This document shows, piece by piece, positions 10,523 through 22,100 of a stretch of DNA of 64,000 nucleotides (the first letter of the stretch is position 1; every line of letters begins with the position of its first letter). Below the pieces are notes generated by a model. That model was not told where the DNA came from and did not search any database. It was given only the letters and a program-made list of their open reading frames with translations. The stretch covers positions 1,488,001-1,552,000 of the forward strand of contig JANFNE010000001.1 in NCBI GenBank assembly GCA_024867545.1. The letters are read 5' to 3'. This DNA is from Phytopythium helicoides. Lineage: Eukaryota; Oomycota; Peronosporomycetes; Pythiales; Pythiaceae. The position numbers were made by a program, and so were the translations under genes.

Positions 10523-10781
10523 GCCCAATTGACAAGCTGGCAGCGCAGTTCATCAGCTTCAAGCGGGTTGCGCGATGCCCTCCCCCAGCGATGACAACAG
10601 CACTGCATTGACACTTCGTATTGCTTGTTGGAGATGCCATAGGAAGGATCTCCAGAGCTCCATCATGAGTCACGGCAAGCTAGTAAAGCGGCCTTTGCAT
10701 GTTTTGAATTGTCACTCGAACGGCAACGAACGAAAGCGGCTGCCGACCCTGATCTCCATACTCACAGTGTAATTTGCCACC

Positions 10782-12759
10782 ATGGCAAACAAGCGTGCTC
10801 GATCGGGCACGGAGGGCGATCCAGGTCCCCGGCGAGGCAGGTCCAAGACCAGGCAAGCTGCCGCAGGGCTACGCAGATCCACAATGAGAAGAACTGCTTC
10901 CGCAACTCGTCGAGGTCGGTCCAAGACAACACGTGCAGCTGGTCCGACGTCAGGCGATGCTAGGTTTAAAAGGAAGAAGCGCAGTGCAGAACCACGCAAG
11001 AGTCAGTCAAAGAGGCGACGAGCCGAAGTCGAAGCTCGTGACGCAGCTAACGCCAAATCCTCGCTTGTGTGCGTCAAGACGTCGCTCAAGGCGTTTTGCA
11101 AGAGCGATGAGACCATGACTTTGCCGTGGGAGTCCGTGCTGGCGGATATGGACCAGGCCGTGCTGGAGGCTTACGTCCTCGCCAACATCCACGCCGTGCG
11201 GATGTGTCAGCTGGGCGATGCAGTGGAGCCACTCAACCAGGTCTTCTTCTACAGATGCCTATCGTGTGTTTGCAACGCCAACTCGACACTCGGGTCTCCT
11301 GCATTCCAGCAATCAGTCACGCTGTACAACACTTGGCGAGGTGAGGACGCTCGACGTGCAAGCAACCGGCAGATTACCGCTGGGTGGCAGCAGAACGCAG
11401 CCCAAATGATGGCTACTAACACCAAGAACGCGATCGTACGCAACTTCTACCGACGCTTTCACCGTCACATCAAGCGGGTCTATGACTTGAATGGTGCTGA
11501 GGCCTACGTCATGATCAAGAGCATCCTGGACCCTGTCTACAACGGCAACGATACCGAGGTGCAGGCTTGGCGAGAGCAGATCCCGCGCAACGAGAGCGGC
11601 TACTTGTCCGACGAGGCTAACAGATTGCTTCCTCTCACCTACATGATTCTGACCGACATTGAGGAGAGGAATCGCCGGTTTCAGCATCGACAGGACATCC
11701 CAGAGGTCCGCACGTTCAGTCTCCTGCCGACAAAAAATGGGTTCAAGTGCTCGCACTTCAAGATGTGCAAGACGGCGCTCCGCAGCCTACTTCTACGTGC
11801 TGGTGTTTGTGTGCCTCCTTTAGGTGACGATTGGAATGCTGTCGCAGACGAATAGTGGCACAGTCTTTTCAATATCGAGAAGTTTGAAACATCCAACAAG
11901 AAGTTCGTAGGAGAGATCGTGACGGACGGAAAGGCTGTCAGCATCGTCATGCGGAAAACTCATCCGGCGACAGACCGCCCACTCAAGGAAAAGGATTATG
12001 ATGTCATGTGGGGCCTAGATCCTGGCAGATGAGATCTGTTTGTAGCAACCAACCAGGACGGTGAGACTATCCACTGCTCTACTCGTGAGTTCTACGAGGA
12101 TGCTCGCTACCACAAGAGCAACCAGAAGATAGCTTGCTGGAAGGAGCGGCGGCCCGACATTTTGGCGGCCGAGCGTCAGATGCCGTCGAAGAAGACCGCG
12201 TCGCTCGAGTTGCTGGAACGCACACACCAAACGTTATTCCACCAATGGAAAACCTGCTAGGATTTTCACGGATGAAGGGATTCCGCAACCTGCGTTTTGG
12301 ACGGTACATCTTTGCGCAGAAGAAGCTTCATGAACTATGCCGGAGAATGACCCAGCAAGCAGGCAGGCGAACGGTGGTTGGATTTGGAGATTGGAGCAAT
12401 ACCGATTACTCTGTACTCATCAAGAAGTGCCCCGCGGGGCCGGTCAAGAGACTCGAGCACACATTGAGAACTACTGTCGTGTACAGCCAATTGATGAGTT
12501 TCGCACCAGCAAGCTTCACTCACGTTGCCACCGGCAGCTAGAATACCAGTACAGTCTCCGCCTCTGCAAGGTCAAGAACAGCACGGACAAGGAATGGCGG
12601 ACGTGCAAGGTTTATAGTGTGCTCCATTGTCGATCCAATGGCTGTTTTGGTACTACTGTGAACCGCGACGTCAACGCCTCGAAGAGCATGCTGATGCTTC
12701 TCTTCTACATGCTCCGTGGTCAACCAAGACCTGGCGCTTTTTGCCGAGCGCCAACTTAA
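10782..12759 (+). pseudogene. Decayed Fanzor (eukaryotic TnpB-like RNA-guided nuclease)
   Basis: Fanzor proteins are eukaryotic relatives of IS605/IS607 TnpB that use a guide RNA and a RuvC nuclease. The N-terminus is very basic with two copies of RRGRSKT, like a nuclear-targeting tail. A helical region follows (for example RNFYRRFHRHIKRVYDLNG). The RuvC-I-like motif is VMWGLDPGR-stop-DLFVATNQDG. Later come VVGFGDWSNTD, a zinc-finger region DEFRTSKLHSRCHRQLE...CRSNGCFGTT, and the RuvC-III motif VNRDVNASK. The gene is dead as written: in-frame stops at 11853-11855, 12030-12032 and 12258-12260, and frame changes near 12225-12260 and near 12460. The zinc finger has His where Cys is usual (KLHSRC). 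The best-preserved part is the first 357 codons. Confidence 0.8.
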
Positions 12760-13113
12760 CACATCAGGTGCGCTAAGCGTTGCCCGCAGATAGCACTGTA
12801 TACTAAGGCATTGTTGCATTTTCGCTGGGTTCTTCCCAGTCATCGTCTTTTATCGTAGGACGCCGGGTTTACCACGGCCATACCCGCGAGCCGAAGGCGA
12901 GTGCTAGCAATGGCTAACTGCAACCAGGTCAAGTCGCCAATCCCAAACCTCTTCCATTCAATACCTGCGTTCAAAATTTCGAATCCCCACGCTATCTCTC
13001 TACACATCGACTCCTACCAATATATATACCTCCAACAAATGATCTCGTATAGAGTACTGAAGGCTCACTGTCCTGCTCGACTCCGGTCATTCCGCAAAGC
13101 ACCGCCGACCACC
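12760..13113. other. 3' flank of the Fanzor remnant and CENP-A promoter region
   Basis: Small hairpins occur near 12825-12840 (CTGGG/CCCAG) and 12862-12888 (CGGGT/ACCCG); one might belong to a former guide-RNA end, which I cannot show. A TATATATA stretch near 13020 and an initiator-like site follow, then the histone gene. No gene was seen. Confidence 0.35.
13087..13099 (+). promoter_or_regulatory. Oomycete initiator-like element before CENP-A
   Basis: TCATTCCGCAAAG lies about 15 bases before the start codon and resembles the oomycete initiator/flanking-promoter core (TCATTYYNCAWTTT). Matching is by eye only. If used, the 5' untranslated leader is very short, as is common in oomycetes. Confidence 0.4.
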
Positions 13114-13794
13114 ATGAGCTCGCCGCCGGCCAAGCGCTCGCGGCTCTCGCCTGGCGCGTCGAGCGACAGCGACGCCAGCAGTAGCGACGCGTCGTCGTCG
13201 CCGGGCTCGTCGCCGTCACAGTCGCCGCCTGCGACGGCGCGCAAGTCGCGGCCGACGGCCCCCGCGCGACCGGCGCCGACGCCCGTCGGTCGCCAGGCCG
13301 CCATCCGCAACACGCCCCCGTCGCGCAAGCAGGCGACGCCGCAGCGGAGACCCGTGGGGCTGGCGCCAGGCACGCGCGCGCCCTCCGCGCCGGCCGCGGC
13401 CACGCCCAAGAAGCGCTTCCGGCCGGGCTCGCGCGCGCTGCGGGAGATCCGGCTGCTGCAGAACTCGACCAAGCTGCTGCTGCGCAAGCTACCGTTCGCG
13501 CGGCTCGTGCGCGAGATCCAGGTCGAGTTCACGGGCAAGCAGTTCCGCTGGCAGGCGGAGGCTCTGCTGGCGCTGCAGGAGTCGGTCGAGGCTTACCTTG
13601 TGCAGACCTTCGAGGACGCGTACGACATGTTGATTGCGGCGTGCTTGAGCTCTGACAGCCGACTGACAGCTTGCTTTTTTTTTTTTTGCCTGTGTGTCAA
13701 CAGGAACTTGTGTGCCATCCACGCCAAGCGCGTGACGCTCATGGTGAAAGACCTGCAGCTTGCTCGACGGATCCGCGGTATGGGCGCGGCTTGA
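13114..13794 (+). CDS. CENPA: Centromeric histone H3 variant (CENP-A-like), two exons
   Basis: This histone replaces H3 in centromeric nucleosomes and marks the kinetochore. Exon 1 (13114-13619) and exon 2 (13704-13794) give 198 aa. A long Ser/Pro/Ala-rich basic tail of about 100 residues precedes the histone fold, far longer than and unlike the canonical H3 tail. The fold has [19 protein letters not shown] and [16 protein letters not shown]. Loop 1 ([17 protein letters not shown]) has one residue more than H3 and the F/W change typical of CENP-A. Then come [20 protein letters not shown] and LQLARRIRG. The GTACGA donor at 13620 restores the exact H3 length across the junction. The 84-nt intron has no stop in frame, so unspliced RNA would still read through. 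Confidence 0.9.
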   Translation: MSSPPAKRSRLSPGASSDSDASSSDASSSPGSSPSQSPPATARKSRPTAPARPAPTPVGRQAAIRNTPPSRKQATPQRRPVGLAPGTRAPSAPAAATPKKRFRPGSRALREIRLLQNSTKLLLRKLPFARLVREIQVEFTGKQFRWQAEALLALQESVEAYLVQTFEDAYDMLIAACLSSDSRLTACFFFFCLCVNRNLCAIHAKRVTLMVKDLQLARRIRGMGAA

Positions 13795-14089
13795 GAAGAC
13801 CTTCTTTTCCCTGCATCTCGCACTCGCGCTGTTTTGTTATCTTCATTGCGAGCCACGTCGCCTGCTTCGTGGCGTGCGCGGCTGAACGGGTTCCCGCGTG
13901 TAAGTAGCCACTATGTAATCGTCTTTTGCCAGTGCGTGCCCAATACAGCCAACGTTCTAGACTCGAGTTGGCGCGTGGGTGAAGGCAGGTATTAGCCAGC
14001 GGTTGGCGTTTGTTCAATTGTGTTTACCTCGCTGGTTCTGACCGATCACTCCAGGATAATTGCTCGCCTTCGTCCTAGCAATAGCCCCC
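13795..14089. other. Intergenic between converging genes
   Basis: These are the 3' flanks of the histone gene (plus) and the ankyrin gene (minus). No motif-bearing frame was seen. Confidence 0.35.
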
Positions 14090-14230
14090 TCATGGCCACA
14101 GTTCTATGGTCTGGAATCGGTTCTCAAGTTTTTGTACAGATGCCCGCGGCTTCAGTGGCTTAGCCAGCATTGCAGACCCGAGATACTTTTTGGCGAGCTC
14201 CTGTCCAACAGCCACCATCGTTCCCAAGCA
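14090..14230 (-). CDS. Possible extra 3' exon of the ankyrin gene
   Basis: After a CATGCAG acceptor the minus strand reads CLGTMVAVGQELAKKYLG, then SAMLAKPLKPRASVQKLEN and a stop at 14090-14092, a coding-like helical stretch. The preceding ankyrin gene ends in AAGAAGTAAGTT, where TAA can be a stop or part of a perfect GTAAGT donor. A small Cys-rich middle exon near 14283-14345 would keep the frame. It may instead be a separate tiny gene or chance. Confidence 0.3.
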   Translation of the reverse strand, partial: CLGTMVAVGQELAKKYLGSAMLAKPLKPRASVQKLENRFQTIELWP

Positions 14231-14405
14231 CTGCATGATACGTCAGTATCATTCAAATACCGAAACTGCAAGGCATATGTCGTACCATGCAGTGGCCTTG
14301 GCGCTGGGGACAATCATGGTTGCAGGAAAGTGACGCCGATGTGCACCTGCCACGCTATCGACTTCAGCCAAGCCATCCAGCAAAAAACACCAAACCAAGC
14401 CCAAC

Positions 14406-16682
14406 TTACTTCTTCATCACAAACAATTCCTTCGATCGTTGGTTCCACTCGCTCGCAACTTTCTTAGCATCCTTGGCCGTCGGGAGCGGACCCAGCTTCA
14501 CGGCTACTTCATAGTCGGAGTCTGGTAAAATAAACTGATAGTCTTGAAAAAGTTCCTAACCAGGATCAAACACAGAAAGTAATTAGGAGAGAATCCGCTG
14601 CACAAATTTGCTAGGCAAATACATACCTGTTCGCTGCTCATGTGAACTTCGAATTTGTTGCCGGGTTCTCGCTCCCAAATCTTCTTGACAACGATGTACG
14701 GCGGTAGAACGTCTGTACCAGCTTTCGGGGCATACGCCTTCACGTTTATTAGATTGTTGCCTTTGTAGAGGCGATCTGGAAAACAGCAAGCTAGTCAGCT
14801 CAAAGACCAACGATGTGGGGTATTTTGGCAACGCACCGAGCTTGATCTCCCGAGTTGATCGAGAGTATCCAATCGCTGAGAATTCTTCCGAACCAATGAT
14901 GAGGCGAGAGCTCAAAGGGAAAAACTTGGATAGATCCTGAGACGAGATGGCGACGTCGGTCTCTTTTTTGAGGCTCACTGTACCAGGCAACTCAATTGTT
15001 GCCGCCTTAAACAAAACGGCATAGTGCCACGCTTGACGAGCTTGAACAGACTGAGCATCAACGTAGAAGTCTAGATGATGTTGGGAGCTGACTTCCGATG
15101 CTGAAGATGTAATGGATACAGATTGCGGTCCTGACCCGAAAACTTCAAATGGCGCTTCAGCCCACGCATCTGGCAGCAACAGTTTTAGATGCTGGACCAT
15201 CTTCAAAAGCACACTTGTCCAAGTGGCACCGTTCAACGAGCCACTGATTGGTACGGGTGCCACCAGGGATACGCCGTATCCATCTGCTTCCACTCTGAGC
15301 TCGTCAATGAGTTGAGAATCGTGAAAGGCAGATTCAACAAAGAGTTGGTCAAGTCGTGCAACTCGTCGTGCTGGCAGCGGTTCGAACAGAATTGGAGTGT
15401 GTTCCCTCAGATAAGAATCCAGAGACACAGCCTGCTCGCTCTTCACTGTACAGCGCAACGTGTTAGGAGATCAAATTAATGCTGGAACGATCATGTGTGT
15501 CGTCACATTACCACGAAGTAGTGCGCTCAAAAGTGATGCTGTTTGCTTTGTAAACTCGGTGGTTCGACTGGGACGTACGAACCGCAACAAACTTCGCAAG
15601 AACAATGCTGAAGCAATCGCTTTCTAGGTTGTCGTTTCCGTCTCTGGTGAATGAGTCGTGTCACCATCAAACGAAATTACAGTTTTACTTACTTTGGGCG
15701 ATACGAGGCTTGAAGAGGATGAGGCGTCTATCGGACCCACTATAGAGTTAGACGTAGCAAGCAGAGCAAGATCACAAGCTACCACTCACTTTTCCTAGCG
15801 GTGTTTTCTGCCTGGGTCAAAACCTGAACGACTTCTTCACGAGGTCGAGACAAGGTCCGAACCAAAGACAGCGCAGTAAGCCCCGATCGATCCTGCGCAA
15901 GCGGATCGCAGCCGTTATCGAGTAATAGCTTGACGATCTGTGCACTATAGTTTCAGTCTCGATCCAAATGACAGATATCCACACACACCAATACAGCACA
16001 GCAACGCATACCTGTGGAAAGCCACTCATTGCCGCTATGTGCAGCGGAGTCCGCCCGAACTATGCCACAACACGGTCTGCGTTAGCGTCACCAGCAGATC
16101 ATGTGTCTACGGATGCAAGAAGGCAGCGGCTACCAAGTCGCGGACGTTGGGATCGAATTGGACTCTGTCGAGCAGCAGGTTGACTAGCTTGAGCTTGACC
16201 TTCTCGGGCTTCATGGACACGTCCACCGCAACATGTAGCGCTGTTGCTCCATTTTCGTCCCTAAGCTCGCGCAGGTCCGGTCGCCAGTGGAGAAAGCCGT
16301 CGCGCGAGTTGACGTTGCCAGTATCTAGCCAGGCGTTGATCCCCGAGAGGTTGGCGTTCTTGACCAAGTCGAAGAGCGCGCGCAGCACGGCGTTGGCGCT
16401 GCCCTTGGCCGTCACGAAGGTCGCAGTCTGCTTGAACACGTGGTCCTCCTCCTCCCTGCGCGCCACCGCGAGCGCGAGCTGCGTCTTGAGGTGCTCCACC
16501 TGCAGCTGCAGCAGCTCCATCTGCCCGCGTCTGGGCGTCAAAATGCGCGCGTCGCTCGCCTCCATCTGGCTGGGCCCACCCACAGGCCCATCCCCGCTCA
16601 GCACCTCCTGGCACGACACCTCCATGCTCGCGAGGCGGTCGTTCACCTCCTCCATCACCGCCGCGAACGTCCGCGCCGCCAT
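14406..16682 (-). CDS. Ankyrin-repeat protein with unknown C-terminal domain, about eight exons
   Basis: The spliced protein begins MAARTFAAVMEEVNDRLASM at the ATG at 16682 and has a coiled-coil segment (MELLQLQVEHLKTQLALAV). Ankyrin repeats follow (FLHWRPDLRELRDENGATAL, FGRTPLHIAAMSGFPQ, IVKLLLDNGCDPLAQD). A Ser-rich linker leads to a C-terminal half of unknown family, including PLPARRVARLDQLFVE, DVAISSQDLSKFFPLSSRL and a conserved-looking end (LPPYIVVKKIWEREPGNKFE, LFQDYQFILPDSDYE, VASEWNQRSKELFVMKK). There is no signal peptide or membrane segment. Introns were placed where GT-AG sites restored the frame, for example GTAGCC, GTATGC, GTGAGT, GTAAGT and GTGCGT. The stop taken is TAA at 14406-14408, but a donor overlaps it. 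It shares a 112-bp start-to-start gap with the next gene on the other strand. Confidence 0.65.
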
Positions 16683-16794
16683 GCCTTTCTCCTTCACGCG
16701 TTCCTTCAACTGGTTAGGCTCCTCAGTATCCTATCAATGCACTGAGAGAACCTAACAGCAGCGCATTGACCACCCCACAACGGAAAGCGACGCC
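16683..16794. promoter_or_regulatory. Bidirectional promoter gap (112 bp)
   Basis: Two genes start on opposite strands at 16682 and 16795, leaving 112 bp that must hold both promoters. It contains ACTGAGAGAACC-like and TCCTATCAAT stretches but no clear TATA box. Confidence 0.5.
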
Positions 16795-18881
16795 ATGGCG
16801 ACAGGCGGGGACGGCGAGTTCCGGCGCGCGGCGCAGGAGCTCAAGGCCGCGGGGCTGGCGGGGCGCGTGGCAGTGAGCGACGCGTGCAAGCTGGAGCTCT
16901 ACGGGCTGTTCAAGCAGGCGACGGACGGCGACTGCCGCAAGGCGCAGCCGAGTGCGTGGCGAATTGGCGGCGTGCAGAAGGAGGTGGCGACTGACGGGGC
17001 TTTGCATGACGAGCAGGCGCCTTCCAACCAGTGGTGAGTCGCGCGGGTGGCATGCAGGCAGGCGGCGCGGGTGTGGCAGCTTTCTGACGCGATGTGGACG
17101 CTTGCCGACGACGCAGGAGCGCGCGAAATGGTTCGTGGGGTTGTGGAGCCTCGACTCGAGTGGTGGCTGGTTGCTGACAACACTGGCATTTGGCGATGCA
17201 GGAACAGCTGGAACGCGCTGCAGGGCACGCCGAGCGCAGAGGCTAGGCGGCGATATATTCTAAAGGTTGCGGAGATCATGCCGAGCTTCAAACCGTCGAT
17301 TGAAGCCCAAGAGGATGGCGCTAGACCGACGCAGGAGACGACGGCTCGAGCGACAGAGGACCGCGTAGAGCGTCCGCATCGCCAGGTTTGATGCAATTGA
17401 GGCTATGGCGATTGTGATGCGTTGCTTACCATGTGCTGGTGTTTCGTAGGCGAGGCGGTCCACGCAAACGCTATCTTACGCCATGATCATGCTGCAGCTT
17501 ATGGGCATCTGCTTGGGCTCTGGAGTCGCGGTCTGGACGCTCATGTCTGTTGTCTACCCGGTCGCCTACCAGAACGCTGTGGAGCGCTTTGGTCAAGAGT
17601 ATTGCGACTCGACTATGCGCTCATTTTCGCCTGTGCTTTGGTTCTCGGTCGGCTATCTTGTCGTTGTAGCTCTTCGATCTCGTGTAAGTGTCGGGGATAG
17701 CATTGTCCACGTCATATTCCTCTATTTGAACTAACTGTTGGTCGCCCTATTGAATTGACACGATAGGTTTTCCCATGGCGTTTGCTTTCCGGTGAGTTCG
17801 TGTGGGTCTCTCTAGGCGCTCCAAGACCTGGAGCTGGTCGAAGAACGGGCCACAGACGACGGCGTCGCCAGCAGGCCGAGACACCAACCCAACAAGCGAT
17901 CAAGAAGTATGGTATAAAACTCGTTACTCAGGCGGCTCAGACCGGTGGGGGTCTGGAGACGCCCTATCTGGAGCTAGCGCTGCCGGAAGATGCCGGCGCC
18001 TCAATCTTCGGGGAATCAACAACAGTTATCCCGTTTACAGTTGAACAGGCGAGTGATACCGCATGGTTATGAGATTACCAGTGTCTTACCCATTTAGGCG
18101 TGCTGCAGACGTCCGATGTCTACTATCGGAAGTTCAAGGAGCCTTTGCCCGACCCAGCCAGCCGTCTTCTAGTCGCGATTGTTCCGATGGAGGAGCACAA
18201 ATTCGAGGAGTACAATGCCGTTTTCAAGCGCCGAATGCTGCGGTTCAGGTGTGCTAGCAGCTTTATCAACATTTCTAAAGTGGTGGTGCTCATCGTTGTA
18301 CGGCTTGTTGCTTCAGGAATGATACACCGTATCTGATCAAGCGCTTCGCAAATGCTGAGTTTGTGGAGTATGTGGAAGACACTCTCTTTGACGAGAAGAA
18401 CCAGGTGCGAGGGCTTGCCGCCACACAGCTTCATAAACAACTTATCAATTGTAATTTTGTTTTGGTGCAGCGATTCTACGTTTACGTGAAGAACCTATCC
18501 TTCCAGAATCTTGGCGTACTCGAAGATTACTCTGTCTATCAACCCGAGGCCGAGAATTGGTTTGTGCATGCATGCAATTTTCATTGTGTACGAAGGTCAT
18601 GGGCTAACGGACAGCTGTTTGTCAACAAGGACGGAGTTGCATCAATATTGCCGCGTGCACATCACCAGTTCCTCGCTGTCGTTCTTCAGGGCAAAGGTAC
18701 TAACATCTGATTTCATTGTTTTTCCAAGTACACCAACTCAACCTTTGTGCGTGGAGTACAGATTGAAGCGTTCATTTCCGACTTCTACGGAAAGAATGCG
18801 CCACTAGCTCGCCAATATCATGTTGAGCGCCTGACAGAGGAATTTGGCAATCCCGCTGGGCTTCCGCCTGTCGATGCGTAG
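16795..18881 (+). CDS. Acyl-CoA-binding domain plus membrane protein, multi-exon
   Basis: The first exons encode an acyl-CoA-binding domain: DGEFRRAAQELKAAGLAG, KLELYGLFKQATDGDC, PSAFQPVERAKWNSWNALQG and ARRRYILKVAEIMP. Such domains carry long-chain acyl-CoA. After an RPHRQ linker the frame passes through a GTTTGA/TTCGTAG intron into two strong membrane segments (MLQLMGICLGSGVAVWTLM and SFSPVLWFSVGYLVVVALRS). A C-terminal region of unknown family follows (YGIKLVTQAAQTGG, FEEYNAVFKRRMLRF, RFYVYVKNLSFQNLGVLED, NSTFVRGVQIEAFISDFYGK) and ends GLPPVDA. If the intron at 17392 is not used, the soluble protein stops there with HRQV-stop and the membrane part is a second gene starting near 17482. I favour fusion at about 60 percent. 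The membrane segments would place it on an organelle surface. Confidence 0.65.
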
Positions 18882-19130
18882 CTCGTCGGCGAACAGGAAA
18901 TAAGTGTAATTACTCATCAGCTTTGGCCCCTGTCGTCTGTCGTGCTGCTTGTGAATGCTTGCAGTGCAACGCCTGGAAAAACTCAACAGCAAGAGTCAAC
19001 ACCATAATGGGGTGACCTTTGACAGGTCGTTGTCCGTTGTATCCGTCGATAAAAGCGACTGTCCACGACAAGCCTGCCCCAGCAACACTTGCTCTTGATC
19101 TGAAGGCACCGGCGTCAAGAGCTCACCGCC
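18882..19130. other. Short intergenic before the giant ARM gene
   Basis: This holds the 3' flank of the acyl-CoA-binding gene and the leader of the armadillo gene. No gene or obvious core promoter motif was recognised. Confidence 0.35.
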
Positions 19131-22100
19131 ATGTCCAAGGTGCTGGAGCAGCTGATTGCAAGGGGTCGACGAGAGCGCAAGCCAACCGAGCAGCGTGATG
19201 TCGCGTTCAGCTTGGCCGAGATCTCCACGAATGCCGATTTGCACGAAAAGATGGTTTCCAAGGGTGTCGTCAAGACTCTGCTAGTGCTTGTTACAAAGTC
19301 GAGCGACCTCGAAGCTCTGCGTCTTTCGTGTCTGTGCTTCGCTAATGTTGCATCGTGCGCCGGCACCCGTGCCAAGATTGTTGAGGAGGGTGCTCTCTCA
19401 CCCCTCGTTGATTTTTTAAGGGAATCGGACAACGACGCGATCGCTAAGCAATATGTTGCCATGACGATCGGTAATCTTGCTGCTGAACCTGAGAACCACG
19501 AGGAGATTGTCAAGCTACGAACGATTGAGCCTCTGGTGAAGTTGCTTGATCCTGAAATTGTACACTCTGGCGTTTACTGCGCCTTTGCGTTGGCCAACCT
19601 TTCTGTAAACAACGAATATCGGCATTTGATTGTTGACGAAGGTGCCGTCCCTCGATTAATTGCTCTCGCATGCTGCAGTGAAGTGAGCGCTCAGCGTCAG
19701 TCCCTTGCCTGTCTGCGTGGCATCTGTATTAGCCCAGCCAATCGCATACTGGTTGTCAAAGAAGGCATGCTAGATCCACTCGTACTCATGGCTCGGTCGG
19801 ACGAGCGAGATATTCAGCGCGAGGTTGCTTCTGCGTTTTGTGCGCTCTCTGCTACACCCGAGAATAAGGTTGAAATATCAGATCGCGCGTTGCTAACAAT
19901 CATCTCGATGTCGCTCTCAGGCGATGCAGCCGTTGAAGAGTTTGCTTGTAGCACACTTGCCAATCTTGTGGAGCTCCATGAACTACACGAGAAGCTAATT
20001 CGCGAAAACGGCTTAGCTTCAATTATGGCACTAGCTGTGGCTAAAGACCTCAATACTCGGTCTGAAGCCTGTCGATGCCTTGCCAACTTGACAGCCAATG
20101 AAGAAGTGCAGCCAGCATTGATGAAAGAAGGGGTGCTGCAGCCGCTTGTAAGCGCACTTCTTCTTGACCACCACGTATGTCAGCGTTATGCAGCGCTAGC
20201 GCTAGCCAACTTGAGTGTAACCGCGAGCTATCAAGTCCAAATTGTGAGTCTCGGAACTATCACGCCACTGATCAAACTTGCGCAAGCCTTCGATCGAGAG
20301 CTTGAGGCTCGTCGTTATGCTGTGCTCGCTATCGCAAACTTGGCAGCAATGAAGGCTAACCATCCTGCTCTACTCGAGGCAGGATGCTTGCTGTCATTGT
20401 TTTCACTTGCAAGTACTGCTGACGCTTTAAGCCAATACTACGTCGCCTTCGCGCTCGCGAACTTTGCCTCCAACGAATCTAATCACGCACGAATGGTTGA
20501 AGAGGGTGGATTACAGCCGATTATCACGCTCGCATCATCAGAAGATACGGATGTGCATCACCAAGCAATCGCAGCGATACGTGGACTCGCTGTGAGTGAG
20601 AACAACAAAATCAAGATTGTGCAAGAAGGTGGTCTCGAACCACTCGTGTTGTTTTTAACCTCTGATGACATCGAAATTCTGCGGGAGGTCTGTGCGGCTC
20701 TGTGCAACTTATCTGTGAGCGAGGAAACAAAATACGAGATCGCCAAGAGTGGGGCCGTACGACCGCTTATAGCTTTAGCTCAATCTGAGGATATGGAGGT
20801 TGCACGTCAAAGCTGTGCGACGCTTGCCAATCTTGCAGAGGTCGAAGAGAACCAGGAGAAAATATGTTTGGACGGTGGCGTGCAGCCTCTCATCGCGATG
20901 ATGCGATCACAGTTCGTAGAAGTGCAGCGAGAAGCTGGTCGAGCGCTTGGAAACTTGTCAGCGTTTCAAAAGAATCATGACGAAATTGTTCGTCACGGCG
21001 GTCACCAATTGCTAGTGTCGTATCTCCTGTCACCAGACATGGCATCTCAGCGTGTTGGTGCACTCGGTATATGCAATCTCTCCACTAATCCGGAGATGCG
21101 AGTGCTGCTCATGGAGAGTGGTTCTATGGAGCCACTCATGTCACTTGCTCGATCGGAAGATGTTGAGTTAGAGATCCAGCGGTTTGCCATTTTAGCTATA
21201 GCGAATTTAGCCACTTGTGTCGAGAACCATCGGGCCATCGTTGAGGAAGGTTCGCTTCCGTTATTAATCTCTCTCTCAAGCGCCCCAGATGAAGAGGTTC
21301 GACAATATGCGGCATTTGCCCTTGTGAAGGTGGCGCTGAACGCAGATCTTCGAAAGAGGATCACCGAGGAAGGTGGACTTGAGCCAGTGCTGTATTTGGC
21401 TCGCACTCAAAATGCGGAAATACACGGCGACGTCCTCCCCGCTATTTGCACCCTTTCATTTGCTGATGCAAACAAATCGGATATTTGCAAGGCAGGAGGT
21501 CTACCTCCGTTACTCGCAGCTCTCTCAAACCCTGACGTCGGGATCCAGCGCCAAGCCGTTTGCGCGATAGCCAATTTGGCTGAAGATGTTGAAAATCAAA
21601 GCCACATTGTGAACAGTGGTGCTGTTCCTCCCATTGTAGAAGCACTTGTACACGGGAGCGTCATTGTCCAGCGTGAAGCTGCTCGAGCACTGGGAAATTT
21701 AGCTGCAAACTGTGACTTTGCAGATGTAATTCTGCGTCGCAGCGGTTGTGTAGCGGCACTTATTCAACTGTTGGGATCGGAGGTAGTTGACTGCCAGCGG
21801 ATGGCGGCCATGGCGCTGTGCAATCTCGGGACTAACGTTGACAACCAGCCCAAAATGGTGGCGCAGGGAGTGCTCACTCCTGTCGTAGCTCGCATTCAAG
21901 ACGCCCTCGACCCTCGATCAGACGCAGACGGTGATGTCGTGCGCTACTGTCTACTCGTACTGGCGAATCTTGCAGTTTCACACTCAACCCACGCTGAGCT
22001 AGTACCACTGACTTTACACCTTCTCGCGGGCTACGCCAAGCATCGTGACGTCAAGTGCCGACAATTTGCGATCTTCGGAATTGGGAATCTTTGCAGCAAC

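Noticed and set aside
13629..13629. Alternative CENP-A donor GTTGATTG giving [16 protein letters not shown]
   Set aside because: It is a weak donor and adds three residues not found in H3 or CENP-A; GTACGA at 13620 gives the exact family length.
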